A stretch of 64,000 nucleotides of DNA from Nemertoderma westbladi (GCA_032718475.1 JAUCBJ010001213.1:1-64000); one strand, 5' to 3'. Counted from the stretch's first letter, positions 22,901-35,402 are shown. Translations and numbers: made by a program. Notes: generated by a model from the letters alone, not told the origin.

Positions 22901-25206
22901 GGTCGTCAACTGGTGGCCTCGAACTTCTTGGCCTTTATATCAATGAGTCTAATGTGAACATTATCAACCAGATATTAAACACATTAACAGAGTATTGCCA
23001 AGGCCCATGTCACGAAAACCAGAATGCCATTGCCTCTCATGAGAGCAATGGTATTGATATTATAATATCCCTTATCCTAAATGATATTAATCCGCTAGGA
23101 CAGCGGCGAATGGACCTTGTACTCGAGCTTAAGAATAATGCATCGGTTCTTTTATTAGCTATTATGGAGAGCCGGCATGATAGTGAAAATGCCGAACGAA
23201 TTCTCTACAATATGACACCAAAACATTTGGTAGATGTAATCAAGCATGCGTATATGCAAGAGGAATCCGAACAGGAGCGTGGAAGTACTGTAGAAAATAG
23301 TGATGATGATGATGAGGAAACAATTTCACCCCGACAAGTTGGACACAACATATATATATTGGCACACCAGCTGGCTCATCACAATCGGGAATTGGCTGGC
23401 TACTTAAGACCGAACATCGAATTCAAAAATGAGGGAGACCATGCCCTAGACTTCTATGCAAGACATACAGCTCAGATTGAGATTGTTCGTTCCGATAGGA
23501 CGATGGAGCAGATTGTCTTCCCCGTTCCAACAGTTTGTGAGTTTCTCACTGCGGAAACGAAAACCAATGTTTATCTAGGGACAGAAAGAGACGACCAGGG
23601 TTCAAAGGTATCTGGATTCTTCGAACGTGTAGAAGATATGTACTTAGAAATGGAATGGCAGCGGAAACTCCGTGACGATAACCTATTCTACTGGGTCAGT
23701 TCTAATATGTCGCTTTGGGGTTCTATATCATTTAACTCTGCCGTTATCATCAACCTTGTTGTTGCTCTCTTTTACCCTTTCCCAAACGCTACAGTTACTC
23801 TAAACCCCCGAATATCTGGATTGGTGTGGGCTGCATTGCTGATGTCAATTGCATTAGTTGTAACTGTTCCTCGTCCAAATGGTTTTAGAACACTTATAGT
23901 CGCTGTCATTCTAAGGCTAATTTTCACCATTGGAATTCAACCCACACTTTATATTTTAGGAGCATTCAACTTTTTTAACAAAGGAATTTTTCTGGTTAGT
24001 TTTGTTGGTAACCGTGGGATGGCTAATAAAGGCCTAAAAAAGATGTTTAGTGACTATGAGTTTGTTTACCATTTCGGGTATCTCTGCATTTGTTTGCTTG
24101 GACTCATTGTTCATGAATTCTTCTACAGTATTCTACTACTTGATCTGATAAAACGAGAAGATACATTGGCCAACGTAATCCGCAGCGTTACTAGCAATGG
24201 GAGATCCATCATACTAACAGCTGTTCTTGCGGTAATTCTCGTCTACTTATTCTCTATCATTGGATATTTACTGTTCAAGAAGGACTTTATTGTTGAGATC
24301 GACCCTCTTCCCGGAATAGATATGGAGATACAACTGCATGGCGGGAAACCATTAGATCCATCAGTGAATCTAAATGATACTGAAGGTGTTTGTCATTCTG
24401 GTACGAACTGCCCTACTAGTAATGCTACTAGCGATAATCTTACTAATGGTGATAATGATACCGAATCAGGTGGAGTACGAAGTTTCATAGATGCTTATCT
24501 CGAAATCACTGACAATGACCCTGACAATGATGGCAAAGAAAACGCATGTGAAACCTTGATAATGTGCATCTTAACAACTTTAAACCAAGGACTCCGAAAT
24601 GGTGGAGGAATTGGTGACATTCTGAGACATCCTTCAGCTACTGAACCTCTCTTTGTGGCTCGTGTCATATACGACCTTATGTTTTTTTTCATCTGCATTA
24701 TTATTGTCTTGAATCTTATTTTTGGTGTCATCATTGATACATTTGGCGCTTTGCGTTCTGACAAGGAGACAAAGGACGAAGTTCTACGAAACTCATGTTT
24801 CGTTTGCGGCCTAGAAAGATCGGCATTCGATAACAAATCTGTGTCTTTTGAGGAGCATTGTCATGACGAACACAATATGTGGCATTACCTGTATTTTATA
24901 GTTCTTATTAAAGTGAAGGATCCCACCGAATTCACTGGGCCAGAGAGCTACGTATATTCCATGGTGCAGGAGCGGAATAGGGAGTGGTTTCCACGGATGC
25001 GAGCAATGTCATTGGCTGCCGATGAAGGTGACAATGAACAAAATGAACTGCGAAATCTACAGATCCAATTGGAGTCAACAAATAAGATTGTTCTCGACCT
25101 GAGCAGTCAGCTGACTGACCTAAGGGACCAAATGAGTGAACAAAGGAAGCTAAAGCAACGAATGGGGATGTTGGGGATGGGTCATAGACAATCTCTTATA
25201 GGATAG
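16930..25206 (+). CDS. ITPR: Inositol 1,4,5-trisphosphate receptor, intron-free 2758-codon frame
   Basis: The product is the tetrameric calcium-release channel of the endoplasmic reticulum, opened by IP3 and Ca2+. The start chosen is the ATG at 16930 ([13 protein letters not shown]), matching the family's N-terminus; upstream in-frame codons lack an ATG. Order: suppressor domain (about 1-225); IP3-binding beta-trefoil and armadillo domains (about 226-600) with R267, T269, R271, R496, K500, R503 and Y561-R562-K563 at ligand-contact positions; RIH and associated regions; six membrane segments (about 2250-2600); selectivity filter GGGIGD at 2558-2563; a C2H2 linker zinc site (C2623, C2626, H2643, H2648); C-terminal coiled coil. 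Length is normal for the family. Oddities: no introns in 8.3 kb, RTTGR changed to RVTAR in the IP3 loop, and the last residues and stop lie in a minisatellite. Confidence 0.97.
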   Translation: MTSEEGSHLHIGDIVSLYAEGSVSGFLSTLGLVDDRCVVRPEAGDLTTPPGKFRDCLFLICPMNRYSAQKQFWKALKPILNTSTDPVLLNKLQHAAELEKKQNDSDGKKMMGSEVVYGSCVQLQHVKSNKFLTVNKRLPALLEKTAMRVYLDIHGNEGSWFNIQPHYKLRSSGDPIVLGDKVTLNPVHASQPLHSSTYELADEDEKGCYEVNALNSNTCWKINLFLEYKENSEEILKGGDVLRLFHAEQEKFLTLDDYGKSPCVFLRVTARASATSATSSKALWEVEVVQQNPLRGGAGHWNSFYRFKHLATGLYLAAGEDKHHLKDPIRIKLRGNEMENLPVYYLMAVSTTNDLSSIFELDPTTSQRGDALVPRSSFVRLRHLYSEAWVHSMQSAIDCTDDKPERLKVGAASVKEDKEAFALVHVAPSEVRDLDFANDASKVLGNTANALEKVLLSQNQKRITLQLLSDLVYFVAGATNRGVDPLNVVMGDEPDRERQKLMREQNILKQIFRLLQAPFQTTRNTSSPMKNMSELTDKRHSQLRSIFRLCYRVLRLSQHDYRKNQEYIAKSFGFMQKQIGLDILAEDTITALLHNNRKLLEKHITSTEIETFVNLVRKRQEARFLKYLSDLCVSNNQAIAVTQELICQIVLHPKNSDLLIETKLTRFNDNDKVTDDKTIKEYPEPDEAADINSEDEDWYEEVVLYWDRQYAGKDNLEQPIRDMAMDALSGDNAAIEYLEYYKNQLNLFAQMCLDRQYIAIEYIAKNLGLNINIILACMSDDDLPYDLRASFCRLMLHCHVDCQPQEPVIPFRFARLWSEIPSRSSVQLYGELEGVRHKSKEKIIPKFFDTMQDVEGYLCNLAANSRSAFSDKEQNKFTYEVVVLARNLVYFGFFGFPDLLRLTKTLLCILDSTQTLPPGESHNRTDIVTNTLSSVAHSVKTVGDVASGVVLGSTHKYNNTLPSSLPSADTSNPKGSGTFLTPGALEAQKSDELVMKTKLKIIEILRFILDVRLDFHVSSILSLFKREFTVSQEISSQFSVNNVMVKFIESVFESKSNEDDLDLDGEGGNKFLRVILDLIMHNYPPLTSAALDLLFRHFSQRQEVINSLSLVQLLVSSEDVENYKTITTDLEALRTLVETSELWVFKSQKKENNDKNKKSKQISNHNEVDYMELLMNNSPIDLNLGPSVSEDFVNKYNTLKRILLDFTKLCTYTDSDGKLRNKPHEQRLLSNMGALSVVLELLSIPYEKKEDLRMNEIMKLAHKFLQSFCFGNPFNQAQLFKTIDIFLSPSDNRFTSLLEAATMRYIFLNNANLCVEINEKIVQHFITAIETYGRHVAYLDFFHTIVKAGSQWIKKCQDLVMAELSNCGEDVMLFYNERNTFPDLVKLMSCHTNRVTEDNPLQYHIKLVKLLSLCTEGKNVYTEIKCHSLLPLDDIVNIVTHNDCTPEVKEAYMDFLNHAYIDTDIEMKEIYTSNHIFTLFENFMTDMRLVCNQTTDNKYSDKALQRYISVTVPDVITSFISSAFSIQSTSMNLKHNIFVDLLSSLYLLATAPQLSVDQLNYVDNCVKVYHAKLRDRGVPLPAELDKLVITHIKKGLTVHDKAGTWLRKVSFRKKVPSVSIIHSEEKDIIDGMQYIVELVCKILNPLVKAEISVLVDVMLKPELLFPEQSPEYEKCLNGGLTAKLISHCEYLMNQKDEKTGSKVLHCLRDMMAVNINFDDRCDKLRGSLLDKYFGPLRTKTKRGAITQAQVPSSNGGPGNGNKRSNDALVPDSPGSLQISRADATLYQVQCSLNNDGATKLVTNLVINSTSLQVFVQAIELGIALLEGGNGVTQASFLDYFQTDSNAELFFKVVYGKIEAAETELKASGNVGASSEEEYLREKEIAKGKEDQLKQPTNIDVNVKDVVADPGDLNEVGSAKQDSISIVANEDVPEQSVGYIISVMQPILRFLQLLCENHNLALQNFLRNQNGKTNTNYNMICETLQLLDCICGSSTGGLELLGLYINESNVNIINQILNTLTEYCQGPCHENQNAIASHESNGIDIIISLILNDINPLGQRRMDLVLELKNNASVLLLAIMESRHDSENAERILYNMTPKHLVDVIKHAYMQEESEQERGSTVENSDDDDEETISPRQVGHNIYILAHQLAHHNRELAGYLRPNIEFKNEGDHALDFYARHTAQIEIVRSDRTMEQIVFPVPTVCEFLTAETKTNVYLGTERDDQGSKVSGFFERVEDMYLEMEWQRKLRDDNLFYWVSSNMSLWGSISFNSAVIINLVVALFYPFPNATVTLNPRISGLVWAALLMSIALVVTVPRPNGFRTLIVAVILRLIFTIGIQPTLYILGAFNFFNKGIFLVSFVGNRGMANKGLKKMFSDYEFVYHFGYLCICLLGLIVHEFFYSILLLDLIKREDTLANVIRSVTSNGRSIILTAVLAVILVYLFSIIGYLLFKKDFIVEIDPLPGIDMEIQLHGGKPLDPSVNLNDTEGVCHSGTNCPTSNATSDNLTNGDNDTESGGVRSFIDAYLEITDNDPDNDGKENACETLIMCILTTLNQGLRNGGGIGDILRHPSATEPLFVARVIYDLMFFFICIIIVLNLIFGVIIDTFGALRSDKETKDEVLRNSCFVCGLERSAFDNKSVSFEEHCHDEHNMWHYLYFIVLIKVKDPTEFTGPESYVYSMVQERNREWFPRMRAMSLAADEGDNEQNELRNLQIQLESTNKIVLDLSSQLTDLRDQMSEQRKLKQRMGMLGMGHRQSLIG

Positions 25207-25655
25207 GGGATGGGTCATAGACAATCTCTTATAGATAGGGGATGGGTCATATACAATATCTTATAGATAGGGGATGGGTCATATACAATATCTTATAGAT
25301 AGGGGATGGGTCATAGACAATCTCTTATAGATAGGGGATGGGTCATAGACAATCTCTTATAGATAGGGGATGGGTCATAGACAATCTCTTGTAGATAGGG
25401 GATGGGTTATAGACAATCTCTTATAGATAGGGGATGGGTCATAGACAATCTCTTATAGGATAGGGGATGGGTCATAGACAATCTCTTATAGATAGGGGAT
25501 GGGTCATAGACAATCTCTTATAGATAGGGGATGGGTCATAGACAATCTCTTATAGATAGGGGATGGGTCATAGACAATCTCTTATAGATAGGGGATGGGT
25601 CATAGACAATCTCTTATAGATAGGGGATGGGTCATAGACAATCACTTATAGGATA
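25173..25655 (+). repeat. 32-bp minisatellite overlapping the receptor's 3' end
   Basis: About 15 copies of ggggatgggtcatagacaat-ctcttatagata, two units with an extra base (ataggatag). The first unit is coding: it supplies the final residues ([10 protein letters not shown]) and the TAG stop of the IP3 receptor. Later units repeat the same sequence in non-coding DNA. Confidence 0.93.
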
Positions 25656-25799
25656 TTATATAATGGTTAACTGTGACTCTCTCAGACACTTGTAGGAAGT
25701 CATTAATGAAGGCTCTGGAAGTCTTCTTAGGTATTTAGAGAAAAATAGAAAAAATATTAGATATTTATCTTTCTTGATGGATTAATTAATTATTATGTC

Positions 25800-25805
25800 A
25801 ATAAA
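25800..25805 (+). promoter_or_regulatory. Candidate polyadenylation signal for ITPR
   Basis: AATAAA lies 594 bp after the stop codon. It is only one of several possible sites in AT-rich DNA. A splice-acceptor-like tract (tttctttcctttttcag) overlaps the area just downstream, so the true 3' end is uncertain. Confidence 0.3.
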
Positions 25806-26117
25806 TAATTATTTCTTTCCTTTTTCAGTAGAACTTACAGTTCTCAGTATAGGCATCAGTCACTTTGTGAAGTTACAGGTTATGGTTTTTGTAATCCGCG
25901 TTTTCTGCTTGACTTTTTTTTTATTAATTACCGGTATGGTAGCTAGTGATTTGTAGTATGGCTATAGGAATTATCTTTAATTGTCTATTTCAATTACATT
26001 TTTTGGTGCTTACTGAGCCTTAAATTAAAACAGTTTTTTTTATTTATCAAACTATATTTTTGTGCCTACATAGTAACTTAGTGCATTCACAACTAGTCAC
26101 TAAGACTGTTCGGTTAG

Positions 26118-26147
26118 AGTTCCGTATAGAGTTCCTTATACGGAACT
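26118..26147. repeat. Short perfect inverted repeat
   Basis: agttccgtata at 26118-26128 and tatacggaact at 26137-26147 are reverse complements with an 8-bp loop. No gene or element boundary is attached to it. Confidence 0.7.
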
Positions 26148-27904
26148 GTTACCGACTGTTCTCCAACCATAATTAATAAGGTTTCGTAAAGGCTTAAGTG
26201 CCTTCTGTTTACAATAGGAAGATTATTTTCAACTTTATCGTTTTAAAACTGACAATTAAAATTAACCCGAAATAGTTTCAACAAACGTCAAATAACTGGT
26301 TAAATTACATTGTTTTATATAAACTGCTATGAATTAGTGCTATAAGTGAATGCTATGTAGGCTACTTCTTGAGTACCGGTACATATTACTTTTAGAGTTT
26401 GAAGAAACGCAATTACACTAAAGCGTTTTTAAAATATTTTTTTTATTGTTTGAGTTGGTTGCGTTTAAATTTGATATCTCTTTATATCATTTATTTATTT
26501 ATAAAACACGCAATGAGATTGAGAAAATCTGAAATTTGCAAATCCGACTGTCAAGTTTCCATTTGTCTGCCAGACATCATAAAGTCTTGAAGGCAAAAAT
26601 GTAAACCTAAGTTCCCCAAACTGAATAACTTTTGTAACTTTTTTTTGTTAACGTAATCTTTCTAGTATAGCTGTCGTCATGTTTTTTTGCTAAAAATATT
26701 TAGAATACTTCCAATACTCGCAGTACAGGGATGTATGTGCGATTATGGCTACTACCACACAACAATATTATGATGTATTATAATATAATTCCACATCAAT
26801 ATGGTTATGGTATAGGATGTGGTCTACAGTTATATAATGAGTGATTGGTAGATTTATTGGGTAAATGTCTTTCCACCGCAGTAACACGATAGCGCCCTGC
26901 GCTGGCGCACGGCGCTACTATATTGCTCTTATGTTATCTATAAGATGTTTCGAAACATGCATTGAAACAATCCTATGTATTTTCTCGAACGAAGGGGGGT
27001 GTTAGTCGAATGGTCACAAAAAACCTGTATTACAAGTGTTTTTTAGTGTATTTTTTTTCTCTTTAGGGAGATGGGGCAGCTTTCAGCGGCAATGTTTTTA
27101 ACCAAAACAATAACCTAAACCAAAAAAACAAACCTTTTTATTTGTATTAACTTTACCCTTTTCTAGATATTTTTTCTCCGTGACAACTCCCCCCTTACAT
27201 ATTATATCAGTTAGCAGCTGGCTGACAGCTGATCATTAGGTATTGCCACATGGGTGTTGTACTTGCGGGATCTCACAGCTGCTTCGTAATAAATGAGATC
27301 CCATTGTAACTAACTAATAACTCGAAGTAGCGCTATCAATTTGCACCATATTTGTTTCTACGTATCGGGTTAGACTTTTTTTGCTATAGCGATAGCTGCT
27401 CCTTTTCCCTCCTTCCGTGTTTCTCTCTAAATCACCCTTTAGTCTGTGTCTCTAGATAAAGTCCCCTACAAGGGTGACATATGCGATCAGTATAGGCCTA
27501 CTGATTTAGTTCACTTACCAGTAAGGATTTATGTTATATTTAACACTATTTTTGACATAAATAAATTTATATATTTCCCGTAAATTTCTCAACTTTGTGA
27601 TGTCAATCCTTATTTATTCTTTTCGGTAAAATATGCCAAGTAAAATATTTGCACAGCAAGAAATAACATTTATGTCTGCGTTTACAATGTTATATATAGA
27701 CACAGTTATTTGCTTTCAACAAATTATTTACTAACTTAATTTTTTTTTAAACACAATCTGTCTCATTAACTTTTGTTTACTTATACAATGGTCATGCATC
27801 TATTATGTATTCAGTTTTTGAGGTGATAATTTTGTATTTAATTTTTGTATTGATTGCAAACTAGTTTCTAATAACCAATGATATTCAATTTAGTAAATTG
27901 GGGC

Positions 27905-27922
27905 GGGGGGGGGGGGGGGGGG
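27905..27922 (+). repeat. 18-base G homopolymer
   Basis: A run of 18 G, preceded by ggggc at 27900-27904. It could form a G-quadruplex; the length is prone to sequencing error. Confidence 0.85.
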
Positions 27923-28369
27923 TCATAGAAGCTAAACAGTGTCAGAAGCAAAGTATGTTTTGTTACATTACATTATATAATCGGGATGGACAGGCCCGGA
28001 CCTATATTGTATACTTAATAATCAAAGATGTAAAGAATAAACATTTGCAGGAGTCCCACACAAATGATTCTAATTAATTATTATTTGAGATACATAAGTG
28101 CAAAGGGGACAACTGTCTGGGAGCTATAGCAACGATTCCAGCCAGTTGTAGGGGTGCGAGGAGGGGGCGTAGCCAACAACACTGCTTTAAGAATAATTAC
28201 ACCGGTATGTGGTAGTTTAAATTTGTTCCCTATTCCATTCGCCTGCCCCGGGCCAGAGGTATTCAAACAGCCGATGTTGTATATAATAATAATGACAACA
28301 ATAATTATTATAATTTTAATTTATTTACATTTTAAATTAATGAATCTAGGGAGAATGTATTTACGAGAG

Positions 28370-31300
28370 TTATCTTTGAGAGAGTGAGGAACGGCGCAGT
28401 TGAGAGAGAGTGAGGAACGGCGCAGTTGAGAGAGAGTGAGGAACGGCGCAGTTGAGAGAGTGAGGATCGGTGCAGTTGAGAGAGTGAGGAACGGCGCAGT
28501 TGAGAGAGAGTGAGGAACGGCGCAGTTGAGAGAGTGAGGATCGGCGCAATTGAGAGAGAGTGAGGATCGGTGCAGTTGAGAGAGTGAGGAACGGCGCAGT
28601 TGAGAGAGAGTGAGGAACGGCGCAGTTGAGAGAGAGTGAGGAACGGCGCAATTGAAGAGTGAGGAACGGTGCAGTTGAGAGAGTGAGGATCGGCGCAATT
28701 GAGAGAGAGTGAGGATCGGTGCAGTTGAGAGAGTGAGGAACGGCGCAGTTGAGAGAGAGTGAGGAACGGCGCAGTTGAGAGAGAGTGAGGAACGGCGCAG
28801 TTGAGAGAGTGAGGATCGGCGCAATTGAGAGAGAGTGAGGATCGGTGCAGTTGAGAGAGTGAGGAACGGCGCAGTTGAGAGAGAGTGAGGAACGGCGCAG
28901 TTGAGAGAGAGTGAGGAACGGCGCAATTGAAGAGTGAGGAACGGTGCAGTTGAGAGAGAGTGAGGAACGGTGCAGTTGAGAGATAGTGAGGAACGGTGCA
29001 GTTGAGAGAGAGTGAGGATCGGTGCAGTTGAGAGAGAGTGAGGAACGGCGCAGTTGAGAGAGTGAGGATCGGCGCAATTGAGAGAGAGTGAGGATCGGTG
29101 CAGTTGAGAGAGTGAGGAACGGCGTAGTTGAGAGAGTGAGGAACGGTGCAGTTGAGAGAGAGTGAGGAACGGCGCAATTGAAGAGTGAGGAACGGTGCAG
29201 TTGAGAGAGAGTGAGGAACGGTGCAGTTGAGAGATAGTGAGGAACGGTGCAGTTGAGAGAGAGTGAGGATCGGTGCAGTTGAGAGAGAGTGAGGAACGGT
29301 GCAGTTGAGAGAGAGTGAGGAACGGCGCAGTTGAGAGAGTGAGGATCGGCGCAATTGATAGAGAGTGAGGAACGGTGCAGTTGAAAGAGAGTGAGGATCG
29401 GTGCAGTTGAGAGAGAGTGAGGAACGGTGCAGTTGAGAGAGAGTGAGGATCGGTGCAGTTGAGAGAGAGTGAGGAACGGCGCAGTTGAGAGAGAGTGAGG
29501 AACGGCGCAGTTGAGAGAGTGAGGATCGGCGCAATTGAGAGAGAGTGAGGATCGGTGCAGTTGAGAGAGTGAGGAACGGCGCAGTTGAGAGAGTGAGGAA
29601 CGGTGCAGTTGAGAGAGAGTGAGGAACGGCGCAATTGAAGAGTGAGGAACGGTGCAGTTGAGAGAGAGTGAGGAACGGTGCAGTTGAGAGATAGTGAGGA
29701 ACGGTGCAGTTGAGAGAGAGTGAGGATCGGTGCAGTTGAGAGAGAGTGAGGAACGGTGCAGTTGAGAGAGAGTGAGGAACGGCGCAGTTGAGAGAGTGAG
29801 GATCGGCGCAATTGATAGAGAGTGAGGAACGGTGCAGTTGAAAGAGAGTGAGGATCGGTGCAGTTGAAGAGTGAGGAACGGCGCAGTTGAAAGAGAGTGA
29901 GGATCGGTGCAGTTGAGAGAGAGTGAGGAACGGTGCAGTTGAGAGAGAGTGAGGAACGGCGCAATTGAAGAGTGAGGAACGGTGCAGTTGAGAGAGAGTG
30001 AGGAACGGTGCAGTTGAGAGAGAGTGAGGAACGGCGCAATTGAAGAGTGAGGAACGGTGCAGTTGAGAGAGAGTGAGGATCGGTGCAGTTGAGAGAGAGT
30101 GAGGAACGGCGCAATTGAAGAGTGAGGAACGGTGCAGTTGAGAGAGAGTGAGGATCGGTGCAGTTGAGAGAGAGTGAGGAACGGCGCAGTTGAGAGAGAG
30201 TGAGGAACGGCGCAGTTGAGAGAGTGAGGATCGGCGCAATTGAGAGAGAGTGAGGATCGGTGCAGTTGAGAGAGTGAGGAACGGCGCAGTTGAGAGAGTG
30301 AGGAACGGTGCAGTTGAGAGAGAGTGAGGAACGGCGCAATTGAAGAGTGAGGAACGGTGCAGTTGAGAGAGAGTGAGGAACGGCGCAGTTGAGAGAGTGA
30401 GGATCGGCGCAATTGAGAGAGAGTGAGGATCGGTGCAGTTGAGAGAGTGAGGAACGGCGCAGTTGAGAGAGTGAGGAACGGTGCAGTTGAGAGAGAGTGA
30501 GGAACGGCGCAATTGAAGAGTGAGGAACGGTGCAGTTGAGAGAGAGTGAGGAACGGTGCAGTTGAGAGATAGTGAGGAACGGTGCAGTTGAGAGAGAGTG
30601 AGGATCGGTGCAGTTGAGAGAGAGTGAGGAACGGTGCAGTTGAGAGAGAGTGAGGAACGGCGCAGTTGAGAGAGTGAGGATCGGCGCAATTGATAGAGAG
30701 TGAGGAACGGTGCAGTTGAAAGAGAGTGAGGATCGGTGCAGTTGAGAGAGAGTGAGGAACGGTGCAGTTGAGAGAGAGTGAGGATCGGTGCAGTTGAGAG
30801 AGAGTGAGGAACGGCGCAGTTGAGAGAGAGTGAGGAACGGCGCAGTTGAGAGAGTGAGGATCGGCGCAATTGAGAGAGAGTGAGGATCGGTGCAGTTGAG
30901 AGAGTGAGGAACGGCGCAGTTGAGAGAGTGAGGAACGGTGCAGTTGAGAGAGAGTGAGGAACGGCGCAATTGAAGAGTGAGGAACGGTGCAGTTGAGAGA
31001 GAGTGAGGAACGGTGCAGTTGAGAGATAGTGAGGAACGGTGCAGTTGAGAGAGAGTGAGGATCGGTGCAGTTGAGAGAGAGTGAGGAACGGTGCAGTTGA
31101 GAGAGACTGAGGAACGGCGCAGTTGAGAGAGTGAGGATCGGCGCAATTGATAGAGAGTGAGGAACGGTGCAGTTGAAAGAGAGTGAGGATCGGTGCAGTT
31201 GAAGAGTGAGGAACGGCGCAGTTGAAAGAGAGTGAGGATCGGTGCAGTTGAGAGAGAGTGAGGAACGGTGCAGTTGAGAGAGAGTGAGGAACGGCGCAAT

Positions 31301-34300
31301 TGAAGAGTGAGGAACGGTGCAGTTGAGAGAGAGTGAGGAACGGTGCAGTTGAGAGAGAGTGAGGAACGGCGCAATTGAAGAGTGAGGAACGGTGCAGTTG
31401 AGAGAGAGTGAGGATCGGTGCAGTTGAGAGAGAGTGAGGAACGGCGCAATTGAAGAGTGAGGAACGGTGCAGTTGAGAGAGAGTGAGGAACGGCGCAATT
31501 GAATAGTGAGGAACGACGCAGTTTAGACAGAGTGAGGAACGGCGCAATTAAAGAGCGAGGAACGGCGCAGTTGAGAGAGAGTGAGGAACGGCGCAATTGA
31601 AAGAGAGTGAGAACGGCACAGTTGAGAGAGAGTGAGGAACGGCACAGTTGAGAGAGAGTGAGGAACGGCACAGTTGCGAGAGAGTGAGGAACGGCACAGT
31701 TGAGAGAGAGTGAGGAACGGCGCAGTTGAGAGTGAGTGAGGAACGGCGCAATTGAAGAGTGAGGAACGGCGCAGTTGAGAGAGAGTGAGGAACGGCACAG
31801 TTGAGAGAGAGTGAGGAACGGCGCAGTTGAGAGAGAGTGAGGAACGGCGCAGTTGAGAGAGAGTGAGGAACGGCGCAATTGAAGAGTGAGGAACGGCGCA
31901 GTTGAGAGTGAGGAACGGCACAGTTGAGAGAGAGTGAGGAACGGCACAGTTGAGAGAGAGTGAGGAACGGCACAGTTGAGAGAGAGAGTGAGGAACGGCA
32001 CAGTTGAGAGAGAGTGAGGAACGGCGCAGTTGAGAGAGAGTGAGGAACGGCACAGTTGAGAGAGAGTGAGGAAGGGCGCAGTTGAGAGAGAGTGAGGAAC
32101 GGAGCAGTTGAAAGAGTGTGAGGAACGGCGCAATTGAAGAGTGAGGAACGGCGCAGTTGAGAGTGAGTGAGGAACGGCGTAGTTGAGAGAGAGTGAGGAA
32201 CAGCGCAATTGAAGAGTGAGGAACGGCGCAATTGAAGAGTGAGGAACGGCGCAGTTGAGAGAGAGTGAGGAACGGCGCAGTTGAGAGAGTGAGGGACGGC
32301 ACAGTTGAGAGAGAGTGATGAACGGCACAGTTGAGAGAGAGAGAGGGGAACGGCACAGTTGAGAGAGAGTGAGGAACGGCACAGTTGAGAGAGAGTGAGG
32401 AACGGCACAGTTGAGAGAGAGTGAGGAACGGCGCAATTGAAGAGTGAGTAACGGCGCAATTGAAGAGTGAGGAACGGTGCAGTTGAGAGAGAGTGAGGAA
32501 CGGCACAGTTGGGAGAGAGTGAGGAACGGCACAGTTGAGAGAGAGTGAGGAACGGCGCAATTGAAGAGTGAGGAACGGCGCAATTGAAGAGTGAGGAACG
32601 GTGCAGTTGAGAGAGAGTGAGGAACGGCACAGTTGAGAGAGAGTGAGGAACGGCACAGTTGAAAGAGAGTGAGGAACGGCGCAATTGAAGAGTGAGGAAC
32701 GGTGCAGTTGAGAGAGAGTGATGAACGGCACAGTTGAGAGAGAGAGAGTGAGGAACGACACAGTTGAGAGAGAGTGAGGAACAGCGCAGTTGAGAGAGAG
32801 AGAGAGGAACGGCACAGTTGAGAGAGAGTGAGAGGAACGGCACAGTTGAGAGAGAGTGAGGAACGGCGCAGTTGAGATAGAGAGTGAGGAACGGCGCAAT
32901 TGAAGAGTGAGGAACGGCGCAGTTGAGAGAGAGTGAGGAACGGCGCAGTTGAGATAGAGTGAGGAACGGCACAGTTGAGAGAGAGTGAGGAACGGCGCGG
33001 TTGAGAGAGAGGAACGGAACGGCACAGTTGAGAGAGAGTGAGGAACGGCGCAATTGAACAGTGAGGAACGGTGCAGTTGAGAGAGAGAGTGCGGAACGGC
33101 ACAGTTGAGAGAGAGAGAGTGAGGAACGACACAGTTGAGAGTGAGGAACGGCACAGTTGAGAGAGAGAGAGGAACGGCACAGTTGAGAGAGAGTGAGGAA
33201 CGGCACAGTTGAGAGAGAGTGAGGAACGGCGCAATTGAAGAGTGAGGAACGGCGCAGTTGAGAGAGAGTGAGGAACGGCACAGTTGAGAGAGAGTGAGGA
33301 ACGGCACAGTTGAGAGAGAGTGAGGAACGGCACAGTTGAGAGAGAGTGAGGAACGGCGCAGTTGAGAGAGAGTGAGGAACGGCACAGTTGAAAGAGAGTG
33401 AGGAACGGCCCAGTTGAGAGAGAGTGAGGAACGGCGCAGTTGAGAGAGAGTGAGGAACGGCGCAGTTGAGAGTGAGCGAGGAACGGCGTAGTTGAGAGAG
33501 AGAGTGAGGAACGGCACAGTTGAGTGAGAGTGAGGAAGGGCGCAGTTGAGAGAGAGTGAGGAACGGCGCAGTTGAGAGAGAGTGATGAACGGTGCAGTTG
33601 AGAGAGAGTGAGGAACGGCGCAGTTGAGAGAGAGTGAGGAACGGCGCAATTGAAGAGTGAGGAACGGTGCAGTTGAGAGGGAGTGAGGAACGGCACAGTT
33701 GAGAGAGAGAGAGTGAGGAACGGCACAGTTGAGAGAGAGAGAGGAACGGCACAGTTGAGAGAGAGTGAGGAACGGCACAGTTGAGAGAGAGTGAGGAACG
33801 GCACAGTTGAGAGTGAGCGAGGAACGGCGTAGTTGAGAGAGAGAGTGAGGAACGGCACAGTTGAGTGAGAGTGAGGAACGGCGCAGTTGAGAGAGAGTGA
33901 GGAACGGCGCAGTTGAGAGAGAGTGAGGAACGGCACAGTTGAGAGAGAGTGAGGAACGGCGCGGTTGAGAGAGAGTGAGGAACGGCGCAATTGAAGAGTG
34001 AGGAACGGTGCAGTTGAGAGGGAGTGAGGAACGGCACAGTTGAGAGAGAGAGAGTGAGGAACGGCACAGTTGAGAGAGAGAGAGGAACGGCACAGTTGAG
34101 AGAGAGTGAGGAACGGCACAGTTGAGAGAGAGTGAGGAACGGCGCAATTGAAGAGTGAGGAACGGCGCAATTGAAGAGTGAGGAACGGTGCAGTTGAGAG
34201 AGAGTGAGGAACGGCACAGTTGAGAGAGAGAGTGAGGAACGACACAGTTGAGAGAGAGTGAGGAACGGCGCGGTTGAGAGAGAGTGAGGAACGGCGCGGT

Positions 34301-34336
34301 TGAGAGAGAGTGAGGAACGACACAGTTGAGAGTTGG
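28370..34336. repeat. 26-bp satellite (about 230 copies), two sequence domains
   Basis: The unit is gttgagagagagtgaggaac-ggcgca, with 24-bp and 23-bp variants (gttgaagagtgaggaac...). Left domain (28370-31500): cggtgca/cggcgca units, many with gaggatcgg. Right domain (31500-34336): cggcaca units dominate. The minus strand has no stop codon in any common unit, which yields one frame of 2000 codons (34323 to 28321) and several of about 900-1070. They encode only low-complexity Leu/Ser/Pro repeats and are not called as genes. Confidence 0.96.
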
Positions 34337-34884
34337 ATTTGAGAGTGATGTTGCTTGGCCAGAAGTCATAATTAAGGGTCTTAGGTTTATCTTCGATGTC
34401 TATAGTGGCCCGGATTCGTATTGATTGGGGTTTATGACCAGGTCAGCTGGTTGTTGTGCGCTTTACCATTTCTCCTCTGCGTTCTAGGTAGTTAGTGACA
34501 TCAGCTTCATTCTCCCACTGGTGGAGGGAGACCCGTAATGTATATGACTGCTGGATTTCGTACCTGCTTATTGCTGGTTCTACTAATCTCCCATTTCCAA
34601 TTAACGTTGCGGTTGCAGTTGCTTTTGTTTTCTCCTTCATACATTTTCTTATGACTTCGTCTTTTTCCAGTGATGTCGACCAAGCTATTGTTCTCCTTAG
34701 ATTTATCTTGAATCAACTAAACCTTTTTGTTCCTTATTTGCCCTTGAATATAATTGTTTCTGTTATTATTTACTGACACTTGAGTTTGCATTATTTTGTC
34801 AGTATTTGGCTTCATTACAGACATTATTTTAGCCTCTAGGATTATGCGAGCACCCCGTTCTTCGTTCAGGTCTTCCTTAATCCG
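34337..34884 (-). other. Possible 3' end of the Ulp1-like gene
   Basis: On the minus strand a further open stretch (about 34443-34640) with a threonine/alanine run follows the coiled-coil part after several stops. It may be coding sequence of the same gene behind another small intron, or decayed sequence. Nothing recognisable is encoded. Confidence 0.3.
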
Positions 34885-35355
34885 TTAATTTTCATCCTCC
34901 ATTGTGTCTACATTATTCTCCAGGGAGCAGATCCTGGCTTGTAAGGCCGCAACGGAAGATATAAGGTCTGATCTTAATTGTTCTAATGATAGTGCTGATG
35001 GAGAGGTTTCTGTTTGTACTTTTTTCTTCAGACGTTTTCGAGCAGCATCTGTCAGGTTTCCAACCTGGGCACGTAACAATTCATGTATATCCAGCGAAAC
35101 CTCGCTTGGTGAGCCACGCTGCCTGAGCTCAAGAGTGACCTGTTGTGTTGGGGCCATGAGCTGCACCACCTCTGCGAATAACTTAGATCTAATATTTAAT
35201 CGATGTTCTGCTGAGAAAGTATTTAGTCTTTTTAATGTTGCTTTCTTAGAGTCCAAGAGGAGGGAAGACATGATATTGTTGATTGAATCTGATGAATCCT
35301 GGCATGATGGTTGTGTATTCCCGGTTAAGGTAAGTGTGCCAGGATCCACACTCTT
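34885..35355 (-). CDS. C-terminal coiled-coil part of the Ulp1-like gene
   Basis: This minus-strand frame joins the protease part if the 47-bp candidate intron (35356-35402) is removed. It starts at KSVDPGTLTLTGN, has a helical region (KLFAEVVQLMAP, QQVTLELRQRG), a basic stretch RKRLKKK, and ends with a predicted coiled coil (LEQLRSDLISSVAALQARIC, SLENNVDTMEDEN). No enzymatic motif is seen. Its role could be oligomerisation. Confidence 0.4.
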   Translation of the reverse strand, partial: KSVDPGTLTLTGNTQPSCQDSSDSINNIMSSLLLDSKKATLKRLNTFSAEHRLNIRSKLFAEVVQLMAPTQQVTLELRQRGSPSEVSLDIHELLRAQVGNLTDAARKRLKKKVQTETSPSALSLEQLRSDLISSVAALQARICSLENNVDTMEDEN

Positions 35356-35402
35356 CTTAAACAGATTGTTAGGGTTATCCATGGATTTATGACTGGAATT
35401 AC
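35356..35402 (-). other. Candidate 47-bp mini-intron
   Basis: In gene sense: AAG then gtaattccag..., a branch-like ctaac, and ...ctgtttaag. The GT-AG boundaries are phase 0 on both sides and link the protease frame to the coiled-coil frame. Confidence 0.45.

Larger units (their letters stand above)
25656..28369. other. Intergenic/3' flank of the IP3 receptor
   Basis: 2.7 kb with no recognisable gene. Items seen: an AATAAA at 25800-25805; a pyrimidine-rich splice-acceptor-like site ending at 25828; a perfect 11-bp inverted repeat at 26118-26147; a G-run at 27905-27922. No poly(A) stretch or target duplication that would mark a retrocopy is seen next to the coding region. Confidence 0.6.

Noticed and set aside
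26399-26590. Short plus-strand frame with a hydrophobic stretch.
   Set aside because: AT-rich intergenic DNA; no start context, no homology recognised.
28321-34323. A 2000-codon open frame on the minus strand and several of about 900-1070 codons.
   Set aside because: They lie wholly within the 26-bp satellite, overlap in all three frames and encode only Leu/Ser/Pro repeat text; openness follows from a unit lacking stops.
34904-35392. Plus-strand frame of 162 codons.
   Set aside because: Antisense to the coiled-coil part of the Ulp1-like gene and without recognisable content.
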